The notes: generated by a model not told the origin, from the sequence alone. Shown: positions 17,494 through 25,697, counted from the stretch's first letter. The stretch is 39,203 bases of DNA from an uncultured Collinsella sp. (GCA_937896835.1 CALBOJ010000079.1:1-39203), one strand, 5' to 3'. A program made the numbers and translations.

Positions 17494-17512
17494 GCCCGAA
17501 ACGGTTTCGGGC
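17494..17512 (-). promoter_or_regulatory. Intra-operon hairpin after the polymerase gene
   Basis: GCCCGAAACGGTTTCGGGC can form a 9-bp stem directly after the polymerase stop codon (17518-17520). No U-run follows, so it is not a standard terminator. It could be an RNA-processing, pausing or Rho-related site, relevant because this operon encodes its own NusG-like antiterminator. Confidence 0.5.
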
Positions 17513-17517
17513 ACTAT

Positions 17518-18606
17518 TTACCCCATCCAGACGAACGAATAAGACTCGATACCAAGCCCGGTATGAAGCAGATAGGCATAAAAGGCGTAGAAAAGGAACC
17601 AGACAACTAGAAAACAGCCAAGACAAAAACGGGCTTTTATTTTCCGAGCGTCCTTCACGAAGCCTCCGAAAATCACGGGGCCTAATACGGTGAAGTAATA
17701 GGCTATGCGGCCGGCGTTGGCAATCACATAAGAGGACGCCGAAGCCAAAATGCCTAAAGCGTAAAACACGAGCGGCATCCGGTTGGCTTTGAGCCGCGAC
17801 GTTCCGTCGCTCTCAACCGGGGCAACATTCGCAGTTTCGCGGCTGACGAAATATGCGATCGCGAGGACGGTCGCCTGCGCAAAAACCATCAACCCGATGC
17901 TCGATTCGTTCACGGAGTAACGCGCATACCGGTCGACGAGCTTAGAGCCCGCATAAGCTGCCAGGAACAGCAGGGCAACCGATGCAAGCATCTTCGCGGC
18001 GAACTGCGATCGGCTCTTGCTTTTGTTGGAAAATAGGTAGTAGATGAGGAATAGGACCCCTATCAGGGCGGACGCGTGCAAAAGAGCGCCAACAGCCCAC
18101 CAAGCGCAAAAAAGCAACGGCTTATTCTGTTCTAAAAACCTGGTTGCGTAGAAAACCAGCGAGACTGCAATCATCTGGCACGTCAGACACATAGACAGCG
18201 GGAACACCGTTGCCGTATAGACGAACATCGCAAACGAGAGCGATGCCGTTCGTCTAAAATCCCAAAGCCTGAAAGCAAAAAAGGCGTTGGTGATCAGCGA
18301 CTCGACGACGAGCAAGAACGAGTAATTGTTACAGATATGGAGCACCGCACTTGTGAAGACACCGTACGGAACGCTGAACGTATGGTTCCACATCGTGGTC
18401 CCATACGCGTAGAAGTACTCGATTCCCTCTTTATAACCCAGGGTATCCTGCCCAACCGCATACGACCTCAAGCCCCCGACGGCGGTAAGAAGAACCACGG
18501 CAGCGACCAGCCCAGCCTTACTTTTGCCGTTTTCCGACATGCGCGCAAGCGCCGCTGAAAGCAAAACGACAAGAAAGTAGAAAAGCGATGTTTCGATAAA
18601 GTTCAT
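17518..18606 (-). CDS. wzy: EpsG/Wzy-family capsule polymerase
   Basis: A 362-aa polytopic membrane protein with about 10 predicted helices. The EpsG signature RSYAVGQDTLGYKEG lies after the second helix. This family polymerises lipid-linked repeat units on the outer face of the membrane in Wzx/Wzy pathways. The ATG overlaps the stop of the upstream GT4 gene (ATGA). As usual for polymerases, similarity rests on topology and short motifs. Confidence 0.82.
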   Translation of the reverse strand: MNFIETSLFYFLVVLLSAALARMSENGKSKAGLVAAVVLLTAVGGLRSYAVGQDTLGYKEGIEYFYAYGTTMWNHTFSVPYGVFTSAVLHICNNYSFLLVVESLITNAFFAFRLWDFRRTASLSFAMFVYTATVFPLSMCLTCQMIAVSLVFYATRFLEQNKPLLFCAWWAVGALLHASALIGVLFLIYYLFSNKSKSRSQFAAKMLASVALLFLAAYAGSKLVDRYARYSVNESSIGLMVFAQATVLAIAYFVSRETANVAPVESDGTSRLKANRMPLVFYALGILASASSYVIANAGRIAYYFTVLGPVIFGGFVKDARKIKARFCLGCFLVVWFLFYAFYAYLLHTGLGIESYSFVWMG

Positions 18607-19706
18607 CCGAATACCAGCCTCACGAAACCGGGAAGCTCCGAATTGATTTCATAGCCCGAGCCTTTCAAATCCCTCGCACTGGCGCTTGACCCTATGCGAT
18701 CCGCGGAGAGCGCGGCGTCGGCCCATTCGTCCAGAGCGTCGCCCAGACTTTTGTAAACGACGTTCTCGCAAATGCCAACCTCCCGCGTGATGGAGTCGCT
18801 AATCACGCAAGGGAGTCCGTTTGCCTGCGCCTCGACGACGACGTTCGGCAGGCCTTCGTAGACAGAGGGGAAGATGAAGACGTCCATAGCCGAATAGAGA
18901 CGGCGGACATCGCTCCTAACCCCGGCAAACACCACCCTATCGGTCAATCCGAGCTCGGCAACGCGCCTCTCAACGGCCGTGCGTGTCTCGCCTTTGCCGA
19001 CGAGAATGAGGACGGCGTCTGGCCTTCTCCGGGCGATTTCAGCAAAAACATCGACAAGGAAGAGGTGGTTCTTCTGCTCACTGAACCTCCCGACGTGCCC
19101 GACGACATAGGACTCGGCAGGAACGCCCAGTTCGCGCTTAACATCGTCCCGTGTCGAAGCGTCATAGGCGTAGTCCTCGAGGTTGAGCGCGTTCTTCATG
19201 AGATGGAACCGCGGCCCCGATACCCCCGCCTTGCCGAACATGTAGACGCCCGCCTCGGTAGACGGGGCGGCGAAGTCGGTCGCCGCAACCCTGACAAGGG
19301 GCTTGAAAAGATTGTGCAGCAGGGTCTCCTTTTTGCTGTTCGAAACTGTACCCGTGTTGCTTGACCTGAATATGGTTCTGGACACGCCTCCGAATCTCAT
19401 GGCGAGCAAATCAAGACAGGAAAGACTGTGCTGAGACGACCTGACAGCACAGCAATAACCGCCGTCCCGGGCTATCTGCATGAGCCGCTTGAACGAAGCG
19501 ACCGGCCCGGCCTCGGTCTTCTTGACTGTGTGCACAATTCTGCCGCCCATCGACTCGATTTCGGCGTCGTAAAAGCCCGGCACGTCGGACGACACACAGA
19601 AGTCGAGCTGATAGCGCGACTTGTCCAAAGCCCGGTAATACTTCATGAATACCGTCTCGGCCCCGCCGGTGTCCATCGAGGTCACGATATAGAGGGCCTT
19701 CTTCAT
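18603..19706 (-). CDS. Glycosyltransferase family 4 (EpsF/CapM-like)
   Basis: A 367-aa cytoplasmic GT-B glycosyltransferase. The N-terminal MKKALYIVTSMDTGGAETVF carries the GGAE loop. VVGHVGRFSEQKNH starts the second Rossmann domain, and the donor-binding E(x7)E region is SVYEGLPNVVVEAQANGLP. It adds one sugar to the capsule repeat; donor and acceptor cannot be read from sequence. Start and stop both overlap neighbours by 4 bp, showing tight coupling with the C5-epimerase and polymerase genes. Confidence 0.88.
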   Translation of the reverse strand: MKKALYIVTSMDTGGAETVFMKYYRALDKSRYQLDFCVSSDVPGFYDAEIESMGGRIVHTVKKTEAGPVASFKRLMQIARDGGYCCAVRSSQHSLSCLDLLAMRFGGVSRTIFRSSNTGTVSNSKKETLLHNLFKPLVRVAATDFAAPSTEAGVYMFGKAGVSGPRFHLMKNALNLEDYAYDASTRDDVKRELGVPAESYVVGHVGRFSEQKNHLFLVDVFAEIARRRPDAVLILVGKGETRTAVERRVAELGLTDRVVFAGVRSDVRRLYSAMDVFIFPSVYEGLPNVVVEAQANGLPCVISDSITREVGICENVVYKSLGDALDEWADAALSADRIGSSASARDLKGSGYEINSELPGFVRLVFG

Positions 19707-20653
19707 TGGACGATCACCGCATCGGATTTCTCGATCAGCTTCTGCAGCGCCTTTTTAGCAATCGCCTTCCTGCGGTTGGCCGGAGATTCCTGATAGCGCT
19801 CGTATACCTCGGCCTTCACCGCGAACCTTGCGTCGCCTGAAAGATCCGCCATTGCGCGGAGCTGCGCTATATGTAGATGATGGTAGGCGGGAGAGGCGAT
19901 ACGCTTTTCCATGTCGTAATAAGACCAGAAGCCGGCGTCGTAGTCATCCAAATGGCAAGCCAACGTCTCCGCAGAGTGCTTGAATGGCCCGGCGAAGCGC
20001 GCGTCGACCAACGATGCGTCATAGAGACCGAAAAGGCTAAACACCCAACCGTTCATGACACTGCGCCTGGGGCGTTGAGGGTACTCCTCCAGGAACAGTT
20101 CTCCCCCGTCATGCGACGACACGCCGCCATTGTCCATGTCGATAAGCATGAACTCGGCAGCTTTCAGCGCCGCAACTCTATAGCACTCGTCCCCGAAAGC
20201 CGCATGGGCCCTCAGCAGCATCGAGCACCCCTCGCCTTGGGCCATCGAGGAGACGGAGTACTTAGCGCTGCCTATCGGACCAAATGCGTCCCAAGAGCCG
20301 TCATCCCGCTGGGCGCCGATCGCCCAATCCGAGCATACCCTTAGTGCGTCGAGAAAGCGCTCAACTTCATCCGACCTGAGAATGCTCAAGTCGTAACAGC
20401 CCAAACCGTATTGGAAAATGGCGATGGGGAAATGCACCCGCGCCCCACCGGCGATGACGCTAACAGGGACACCGCCCTCGTCGAGCAGAGTACTGCCAGT
20501 GACCTTGCCGGTCAAATCGTTGTAGTACCCGGACAACTGTCCGACATTATAGGCCCTGCCCATGCTCTGCTCTACGGCCACAGCCGTCTTGCCAGTGAGC
20601 ATTTTGCTCCACCTTTTGAGCATGGTCATCTTCTGCGCAATCTGGCCCATCAT
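19703..20653 (-). CDS. D-glucuronyl C5-epimerase family protein
   Basis: A 316-aa (alpha/alpha) barrel protein of the glucuronyl C5-epimerase C-terminal family (heparosan epimerase-like). Diagnostic segments are AQRDDGSWDAFG (114-125), SSMAQGEG (135-142), NGWVFSLFGLYD (201-212), FWSYYD (242-247) and SPAYHHLHIAQL (254-265). The family inverts C5 of glucuronate in a glycan to give iduronate. No signal peptide or membrane helix is visible; the N-terminus is short, basic and amphipathic. It lies between two GT4 genes with 4-bp overlaps on each side. Activity is family-based; the polymer substrate is unknown. Either of two adjacent ATGs (20653, 20650) could be used; the second has better ribosome-site spacing. 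Confidence 0.85.
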   Translation of the reverse strand: MMGQIAQKMTMLKRWSKMLTGKTAVAVEQSMGRAYNVGQLSGYYNDLTGKVTGSTLLDEGGVPVSVIAGGARVHFPIAIFQYGLGCYDLSILRSDEVERFLDALRVCSDWAIGAQRDDGSWDAFGPIGSAKYSVSSMAQGEGCSMLLRAHAAFGDECYRVAALKAAEFMLIDMDNGGVSSHDGGELFLEEYPQRPRRSVMNGWVFSLFGLYDASLVDARFAGPFKHSAETLACHLDDYDAGFWSYYDMEKRIASPAYHHLHIAQLRAMADLSGDARFAVKAEVYERYQESPANRRKAIAKKALQKLIEKSDAVIVQ

Positions 20654-21942
20654 TCACCTTCGTTTCTGTAATCGACTCCGAGCGAGCGCACAAGCCCCTC
20701 CACGTTGGCCTCCAAACGGAAGTCCCTCTCCCAAACGGCCCTTGCAGCGCGCCTCATAGAAGACCCTTCGGCCTTGCCCAAAAAGACGAATCGCTTTATG
20801 GCCGCGGCGACATCTTCCGGTCCACAGTCGCTAGGTAGGAGAAAGCCGTTGACGCCATCGCTTACTATCTCGTGGGTTCCGCCAACGTCCGTGGCGATGA
20901 CGGGAATGCCGAATCCGCAGGCCTCCATGATCGAAAGCGGCAGGCCCTCGCTTGACGAGACGTTCACGAAGACGTCGAAATGCTTCGCTGCGTACTCCCC
21001 CAAAAGCGCGTCGTTCGGCAAAGCCCCCGCGAACTTCGCGGTGGAGTGCGTCAGCAACGAGCAGGCGGCCCTCGCCTCCTCGAGCTGTGGGCCGTCGCCG
21101 TAATGGGTCCATTCGACGCGAAGCCCTTCGGCATCAAGAAGGGTGACAGCCTTAGCAAGAAGAGGCACGCGCTTAACGTCGACAATACGTGAGCACGAGA
21201 CGACCCGCAACGGGCAGGTCAACGGCTCGCCGGACTTGTCTGGCATCTCCCGCGTTCCGAGATAGGAGGTCGTCACCTTGCCCTCATGGCCCGGCCAGTT
21301 CGCGTTTATGTATTCCTCCCCGTCTTTCGAGCAGGGAAGCACTCCGGAAAGCTTGGATAGGAGGTATCCCCGGAAGGGCAAATAATGCACATCGGTACGA
21401 TCTGCATACAGATCGTACCCATGTGCACGCGCAACGGCGCGTGCACATGGGTACGTGCCGGTCAGCCAAGCAGCGACCAAAGCGGTGTCGTAAAGCCAAA
21501 AGCTGTATATGTGCGTGGGCTCAAAGCCAAAGCGGACCAGTTCCTCCGCAAGCACGTCCGCCTTTGCCTTCGCCCTCGCGGCAAAGTAGCCCCGAAACAC
21601 GCGCTTTCCGATTCCATGAACGGATTCTGTGGCATAGGCCTCACGAACGTCCGCACCGCCCAAAAGGGGAAACGCGATCCCTTTGACTGCAAGCAAAGCC
21701 TTGTCCTTGGAGGTATTACCGCAACCCAAGGCCAGGGGCGTCACATTGCCCGGCAGCGCGCAGGTGGGCGCGTCACCCGGCTGCGCCTCGGTCCCCACGG
21801 CGAGCACCTCGTCGAAATAGGTCGAAAGAACGCCTATCTCGTTCTCGAGATAGGACTCAGCGGCGACCTCGCCGCGGTTAAAGGGGAACCTCCTCGTCAG
21901 AAGGAGCAGCCGTCTCTTTTTTTTATCAGCAGTAATCGCCAC
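20650..21942 (-). CDS. Glycosyltransferase family 4
   Basis: A 430-aa GT-B enzyme. The N-terminal RRLLLLTRRFPFNRGE, the mid-region motif ARAHGYDLY, RVVSCSRIVDVKR and the donor motif SSSEGLPLSIMEACGFGIP are typical of GT4 capsule transferases. Upstream in-frame codons to 22038 are a shadow of the dehydrogenase gene. The GTG at 21942, seven bases after the ugd stop and preceded by AGAGGGA, is the likely start. Codons 5-9 contain eight consecutive A, another slippage-prone site. Codons around ARAHGYDLY lie in an exceptional set of overlapping inverted repeats (21386-21454). Confidence 0.85.
   Translation of the reverse strand: MAITADKKKRRLLLLTRRFPFNRGEVAAESYLENEIGVLSTYFDEVLAVGTEAQPGDAPTCALPGNVTPLALGCGNTSKDKALLAVKGIAFPLLGGADVREAYATESVHGIGKRVFRGYFAARAKAKADVLAEELVRFGFEPTHIYSFWLYDTALVAAWLTGTYPCARAVARAHGYDLYADRTDVHYLPFRGYLLSKLSGVLPCSKDGEEYINANWPGHEGKVTTSYLGTREMPDKSGEPLTCPLRVVSCSRIVDVKRVPLLAKAVTLLDAEGLRVEWTHYGDGPQLEEARAACSLLTHSTAKFAGALPNDALLGEYAAKHFDVFVNVSSSEGLPLSIMEACGFGIPVIATDVGGTHEIVSDGVNGFLLPSDCGPEDVAAAIKRFVFLGKAEGSSMRRAARAVWERDFRLEANVEGLVRSLGVDYRNEGE
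21386..21454. repeat. Three-armed overlapping inverted repeats inside the GT4 gene
   Basis: Arm 1 (21386-21404) pairs with 21409-21427 with one mismatch and a 4-bp loop. Arm 2 (21415-21432) pairs perfectly over 18 bp with arm 3 (21437-21454), again with a 4-bp loop. Arm 2 overlaps the partner of arm 1, so the two hairpins are mutually exclusive. The whole lies in coding sequence for a conserved motif. Confidence 0.9.
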
Positions 21943-21947
21943 AAATA

Positions 21948-23219
21948 CTAATCCCTCTTGAATAGGTCGCGGGTATACACCTTGCCGGCAACATCGGCCA
22001 GATCGTCGCTCCACCGGTTGGCAATGATCACGTCGCACTCGGCCTTGAACTTCTCAAGGTCATGCGTCACCTCGGAACCGAAGAATTCCGGCGCGTCCAG
22101 CGTTGGCTCGTAGACAACGACCGGCACTCCCTTGGCCTTCACGCGCTTCATAACGCCCTGGATGGAACTGGCGCGGAAATTGTCGGAGTTCGACTTCGTG
22201 GTCAGGCGGTACACGCCCGCCACGGGCTTCTCCTTGCCTTCGTATACCTTGTCCCACAGCAGTTGCAGTACCTCGTCTGCAATGTAGTCCTTGCGAGTGC
22301 GGTTGGCATCGACGATGGCCTCGATAAGGTTCTGAGGCACGTCCTTATAGTTGGCCAGCAACTGCTTGGTGTCCTTGGGCAGGCAGTAGCCGCCGTAGCC
22401 GAAGGAGGGGTTGTTGTAGTGGGAGCCAATGCGGGGCTCTAGGCACACGCCATCGATGACGTCCTTGGTGTTGAGTCCCCTCATCTCGCAGTAAGTGTCC
22501 AGCTCATTGAAGTACGCCACGCGAAGTGCCAGGTAGGTGTTGGCGAACAGCTTCACGGCCTCCGCCTCGGTGGTACCAAGAACGAGCTGCGGGATGCCCG
22601 TCGTGCCATCAGGGTTGGTGCGCTCAAGCTCGGCGGGGCCGACGCCTTGGGCGAGCAGCCCAGCAAACGTCTTTGCGGCCTTCACAGCTTCCTCGTCGTC
22701 CTTGGGCGCGCCCACAACGATGCGGCTAGGGTGCAAATTATCGTAGAGCGCCTTGCTCTCTCGAAGGAACTCGGGGCTGAAGATGATGCGGCTGTCGCCA
22801 AGCGTCTCGCGAAGCGACGAAGTGTAACCCACAGGGATGGTCGACTTGATGACAATCCAGGCCGTCGGGTTCACCGAGCGGATTGCCGAAATTGCGGCTT
22901 CAACAGACGAGGTGTCGAAAAAGTTGCGGTCCGAGTCGTAGTTCGTTGGCGTGGCCACGATGGCGAAATCCGCGCCTGTATAGGCCTCGGCGACGTCCAC
23001 GGTTGCATGCAGGTCGAGCTTCCTCGTGCCCGCCTTAGCCTCGGCCAGGAAGAGCTCAATCTCGTCGTCCTGGATGGGCGACTGAAAAGCGTTAATCTTC
23101 TCTACCTTCTCGGAGACGATGTCGAGCGCGCGCACCTCGTTGTGCTGCGAGAGCAGAACGGCCAACGAGAGCCCCACATAGCCGGTGCCGGCGACTGCTA
23201 TCTTCATTTTTTCGGACAT
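21948..23219 (-). CDS. ugd: UDP-glucose 6-dehydrogenase
   Basis: A 423-aa enzyme oxidising UDP-glucose to UDP-glucuronate with two NAD+. NAD loop GTGYVG (11-16), VATPTNYD, the IKSTIPVGY and FSPEFLRESKALYDN substrate segments and the catalytic GYGGYCLPKDTKQL (Cys279 and Lys283) are all intact. The ATG at 23219 has AAAGG nine bases upstream; the in-frame 23249 codon does not. Short-form architecture as in capsule loci. It supplies the uronic acid used by the 4-epimerase (13769) and, in the polymer, the C5-epimerase (19703). Confidence 0.93.
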   Translation of the reverse strand: MSEKMKIAVAGTGYVGLSLAVLLSQHNEVRALDIVSEKVEKINAFQSPIQDDEIELFLAEAKAGTRKLDLHATVDVAEAYTGADFAIVATPTNYDSDRNFFDTSSVEAAISAIRSVNPTAWIVIKSTIPVGYTSSLRETLGDSRIIFSPEFLRESKALYDNLHPSRIVVGAPKDDEEAVKAAKTFAGLLAQGVGPAELERTNPDGTTGIPQLVLGTTEAEAVKLFANTYLALRVAYFNELDTYCEMRGLNTKDVIDGVCLEPRIGSHYNNPSFGYGGYCLPKDTKQLLANYKDVPQNLIEAIVDANRTRKDYIADEVLQLLWDKVYEGKEKPVAGVYRLTTKSNSDNFRASSIQGVMKRVKAKGVPVVVYEPTLDAPEFFGSEVTHDLEKFKAECDVIIANRWSDDLADVAGKVYTRDLFKRD

Positions 23220-23262
23220 ATCATTCAACCTTTCGTTAAGAGCAGGCACACATATGAAATAG

Positions 23263-24180
23263 TTAGGATTTCGCCTTGCCGAAGAACTTCAGCGCCTCAG
23301 AGACGCAGGCGGCGGGCGATGAGGCAATGGCCTTTAAGGCGTAAATCACAGCCTGGCCTGGCTGGTTGCTGCGCTTCATAGCGAAGGCGAGCACGGCGTT
23401 GTGGCGAAATTCGATGTAGCGCACATCCTTCTTGCTGAGGCGCGGGTAGTAGCCGCGCACCACCTCGTGCCTTGCGACCTCGCCGTTTACCTTGTTCTTG
23501 CCAAGCGAGAGCCTCTCGCCGGAATGGAGGTACTGCCTCACGTGCACCTCGGACATGTAGCCCATGTGGGCGCCAGCCTCTATGCAGCGCAGCATCAGCC
23601 ACCAGTCTTGGCCGGTCGCCACCTCGCCGAAACCCTCAGTGCGGTCGAACAGGTCGCGCCTGAGCATATAGATGGCCGTTGGGCTTATCGGCGTTAGGAG
23701 GTGCGCGCGCAGCAGACCCTCGGTGGAGAAGTCCTCGCAATGGTCGAGCCTGCGGTGCTCCACAAGCCGGCCACGTTCGTCATACCACGAGACATCCTGC
23801 CAGCTCATGTCGAGGGAGTTTTCCTGCATGAAGGCGACCTGGGTGGACACCTTGTCAGGCAGGAACTCGTCGTCATCGTCGAGGAACGTGAGGTACTCGC
23901 CCGTCGCCTGGCGGCAGGCGTAGTTGCGCGCCGCCCCGCCGCCGGTCTGGCCGGAGGTGTGCAGCAGCCTAAAGTGCGGAAGGCTCGCGGCATAGGGGGC
24001 GACCGCCGCGTCGGTCTCGGCGCTTTCCGGCCACTCCGGCCGATTGTCGCTCACTACAATCAGTTCGATGTTCTCCGCGCCGTAGTCCTGCGCGGCGATT
24101 GAGTCCAGGGCCACGCGAATCCTGTCAGAGCGCTTGTAGGTCGGCACCACGATCGAGACGAGGGGTTTGTCAGCACTCAT
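23263..24180 (-). CDS. Glycosyltransferase family 2
   Basis: A 305-aa GT-A glycosyltransferase. It has VSIVVPTYKRSDRIRVALDS at the N-terminus, TGGGAARNYA for nucleotide-sugar contact, the metal-binding DDDD stretch in LTFLDDDDEFLPDK, and GQDWWLMLRC (ED/QD motif) around residue 200. It probably adds the second sugar to the lipid-linked intermediate made by the adjacent initiating transferase. The start is 3 bp after the transferase stop. Confidence 0.88.
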   Translation of the reverse strand: MSADKPLVSIVVPTYKRSDRIRVALDSIAAQDYGAENIELIVVSDNRPEWPESAETDAAVAPYAASLPHFRLLHTSGQTGGGAARNYACRQATGEYLTFLDDDDEFLPDKVSTQVAFMQENSLDMSWQDVSWYDERGRLVEHRRLDHCEDFSTEGLLRAHLLTPISPTAIYMLRRDLFDRTEGFGEVATGQDWWLMLRCIEAGAHMGYMSEVHVRQYLHSGERLSLGKNKVNGEVARHEVVRGYYPRLSKKDVRYIEFRHNAVLAFAMKRSNQPGQAVIYALKAIASSPAACVSEALKFFGKAKS

Positions 24181-24183
24181 GCG

Positions 24184-24996
24184 CTACCTCCCCGTCTTCT
24201 TCTTGCCGAACATGACGCCAAAGGTCTTGAAGAAGACCTTCCAGTCTGCCTTGAGGCTGGCACCCTTCGCGTAGGCAAGCTCGAACTCCTGGCGCAGGCC
24301 GTTCTCGAAGGTCGCGAGGTTGCGCGGGCCCGACTGCCAGGCACCGGTAATGCCCTGCGGGACGGCAAGCACCTGCACCTGTTGCTCGTGCGTAAAGTTC
24401 CCGAGCTCCTCGTAGGTGATGGCGCGAGGGCCGATGACGGAGAGCTGGCCCGCGAGCACGTTGAAGAACTGGGGCAGCTCGTCCAGGGAAGTCTTGCGCA
24501 GGACGCGGCCTAGCTTGGTGATGCGGGGATCGTTTGTGACCTTCCGCTCGCGGTGCCACTCCTCGATCTGCTCGGGGCTGAGGTACTTCTCCACGTCGTT
24601 GGCGTCGGCGACCATGGAGCGGAACTTGAGCACGCGGATGGGGCGACCGAAGCGCCCAGCCCGCTCGTGCGCATAGATGGGAGCACCCTTGGTGTCGGCC
24701 GCAATGAACGCGCAAAGAACCGTGCCAGGGATAAGAGCCACGACGCAGACGCACGCACTGAACGCGATGTCGAACGTGCGCTTCACGAAGCGGTAGCCAA
24801 GCGATCGCGTGTCGAGCGCACGGGACTCTGCAGCGAACTCGGGCGAGCCCGGGAGGCTCACCGCACCCGTGTTTGCAGCGGAGCCGACCCCAGCACCCGC
24901 CGTGCCCTTGCGCCGGTCCATGGCCCGAGCAATGAGCGTCGCCCCCACGGGCGCATTATTCTCTGTTACTTCTTTAGCAGCCACAATAAAACTCAC
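24184..24996 (-). CDS. Undecaprenyl-phosphate sugar-1-phosphate transferase (initiating PGT)
   Basis: A 270-aa monotopic phosphoglycosyl transferase that starts capsule repeat assembly on undecaprenyl phosphate. A variable N-terminus (1-65) precedes the re-entrant helix (about 72-100). KFRSM lies at 124-128, the catalytic Asp-Glu pair at 172-173 in SLDELPQFFNVL, followed by LSVIGPRA and a VPQGITGAWQSGPR segment. The start codon appears to be GTG at 24996, with AGGA only two bases upstream and buried in a hairpin; a later start cannot be excluded because the N-terminus is not conserved. First biosynthetic gene after the antiterminator. Confidence 0.88.
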   Translation of the reverse strand: MSFIVAAKEVTENNAPVGATLIARAMDRRKGTAGAGVGSAANTGAVSLPGSPEFAAESRALDTRSLGYRFVKRTFDIAFSACVCVVALIPGTVLCAFIAADTKGAPIYAHERAGRFGRPIRVLKFRSMVADANDVEKYLSPEQIEEWHRERKVTNDPRITKLGRVLRKTSLDELPQFFNVLAGQLSVIGPRAITYEELGNFTHEQQVQVLAVPQGITGAWQSGPRNLATFENGLRQEFELAYAKGASLKADWKVFFKTFGVMFGKKKTGR

Positions 24997-25022
24997 GTTC
25001 CTGTCCCCAGGAACCCCCCCCC
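24997..25022 (-). promoter_or_regulatory. Hairpin over the ribosome site of the PGT gene, abutting a G9 tract
   Basis: On the transcript strand, G9 (25022-25014) runs into a 7-bp stem, GTTCCTG/CAGGAAC, with the loop GGGA (25014-24997). The GTG start follows directly, so the only purine-rich ribosome-binding sequence (AGGA) is inside the stem. A length change in the G-run would alter the leader next to this stem. Confidence 0.6.
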
Positions 25023-25068
25023 ATCTATGAATCCAAAATCCAAATAAATCGCTGGTACAACGTCTCCC

Positions 25069-25659
25069 TTACGTTTTGCTGGGCACGTCGATCGGAAGCA
25101 GCTCCCTAAATGCGGAGTCGCCTTCGCCCACATCCACTAGGCACCAGCGTTTATGACGGTCGATCTTTTTAACGCGGGACTCTTGCCCCACCAAGGGACC
25201 CTGCTCTATGTGCAACACGCCGCCTTCTATACGGGCGACGCTGTTGCGCACCACGCCGTCGTCGTCCAGCACGCTGCGGTACCAATCCTGCGCATCGTCC
25301 GGCATGGGCATGTATGCCCGCTCCCTACTGCCGGCGATGCGGCAGCCAAAGCTCAACTGGGCCAAGGCCCTATCGAGCGCGGCGGCATCGTGCGTGGCAA
25401 CGAAGAAATATTCCTTGTACATGGGTTTGGTTTGGAGCGACCAAGCGCCGCCCCGCTTAAACCAGAACTCCTTTTGCATCACAAAAGCGTTCTGCATCAG
25501 CTCGTGCGGGATAATGCGGCGGACCTTTTCGCAGGTCTCGCGCTCTTTTCCATGGGGGGTGTGGACCAGATACCAGCGGACGCGGCCGTTATGGCTGTTG
25601 GTGGTGGCGCCGTTAAATGCCCCCGGCAGCTGTTCTTGGCGCCGTGCCGTCTGTTCCAT
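25069..25659 (-). CDS. NusG-family specialised antiterminator (LoaP/UpxY-like)
   Basis: A 196-aa NusG paralogue, first gene of the capsule operon. The NGN domain begins RWYLVHTPHGKERETCEKV and continues to about residue 120; a KOW domain follows (GPLVGQESRVKKIDRHKRW). Such proteins (LoaP, RfaH, UpxY) load on RNA polymerase at an operon leader and allow full-length transcription of long polysaccharide operons. The ATG at 25659 has GAGGGGG seven bases upstream; an ATG at 25692 lacks one. Separated by two tandem terminators from thrS. It probably acts on its own operon of about 12.5 kb. Confidence 0.85.
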   Translation of the reverse strand: MEQTARRQEQLPGAFNGATTNSHNGRVRWYLVHTPHGKERETCEKVRRIIPHELMQNAFVMQKEFWFKRGGAWSLQTKPMYKEYFFVATHDAAALDRALAQLSFGCRIAGSRERAYMPMPDDAQDWYRSVLDDDGVVRNSVARIEGGVLHIEQGPLVGQESRVKKIDRHKRWCLVDVGEGDSAFRELLPIDVPSKT

Positions 25660-25680
25660 GTTCTCGCCCCCTCTTTTGGC

Positions 25681-25697
25681 TTTGCGATGCACGCAAA
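25681..25697 (-). promoter_or_regulatory. Leader hairpin upstream of the antiterminator gene
   Basis: TTTGCG and CGCAAA form a 6-bp stem with a 5-base loop (TGCAT on the transcript), about 20 bases upstream of the ATG. Candidate leader RNA element; recognition by the NusG-like protein is only a guess. Confidence 0.4.

Noticed and set aside
21943..22038. N-terminal extension of the GT4 gene
   Set aside because: It overlaps the ugd 3' end in another frame, with Arg/Cys-rich shadow sequence; the GTG at 21942 has a ribosome site and gives the family N-terminus.
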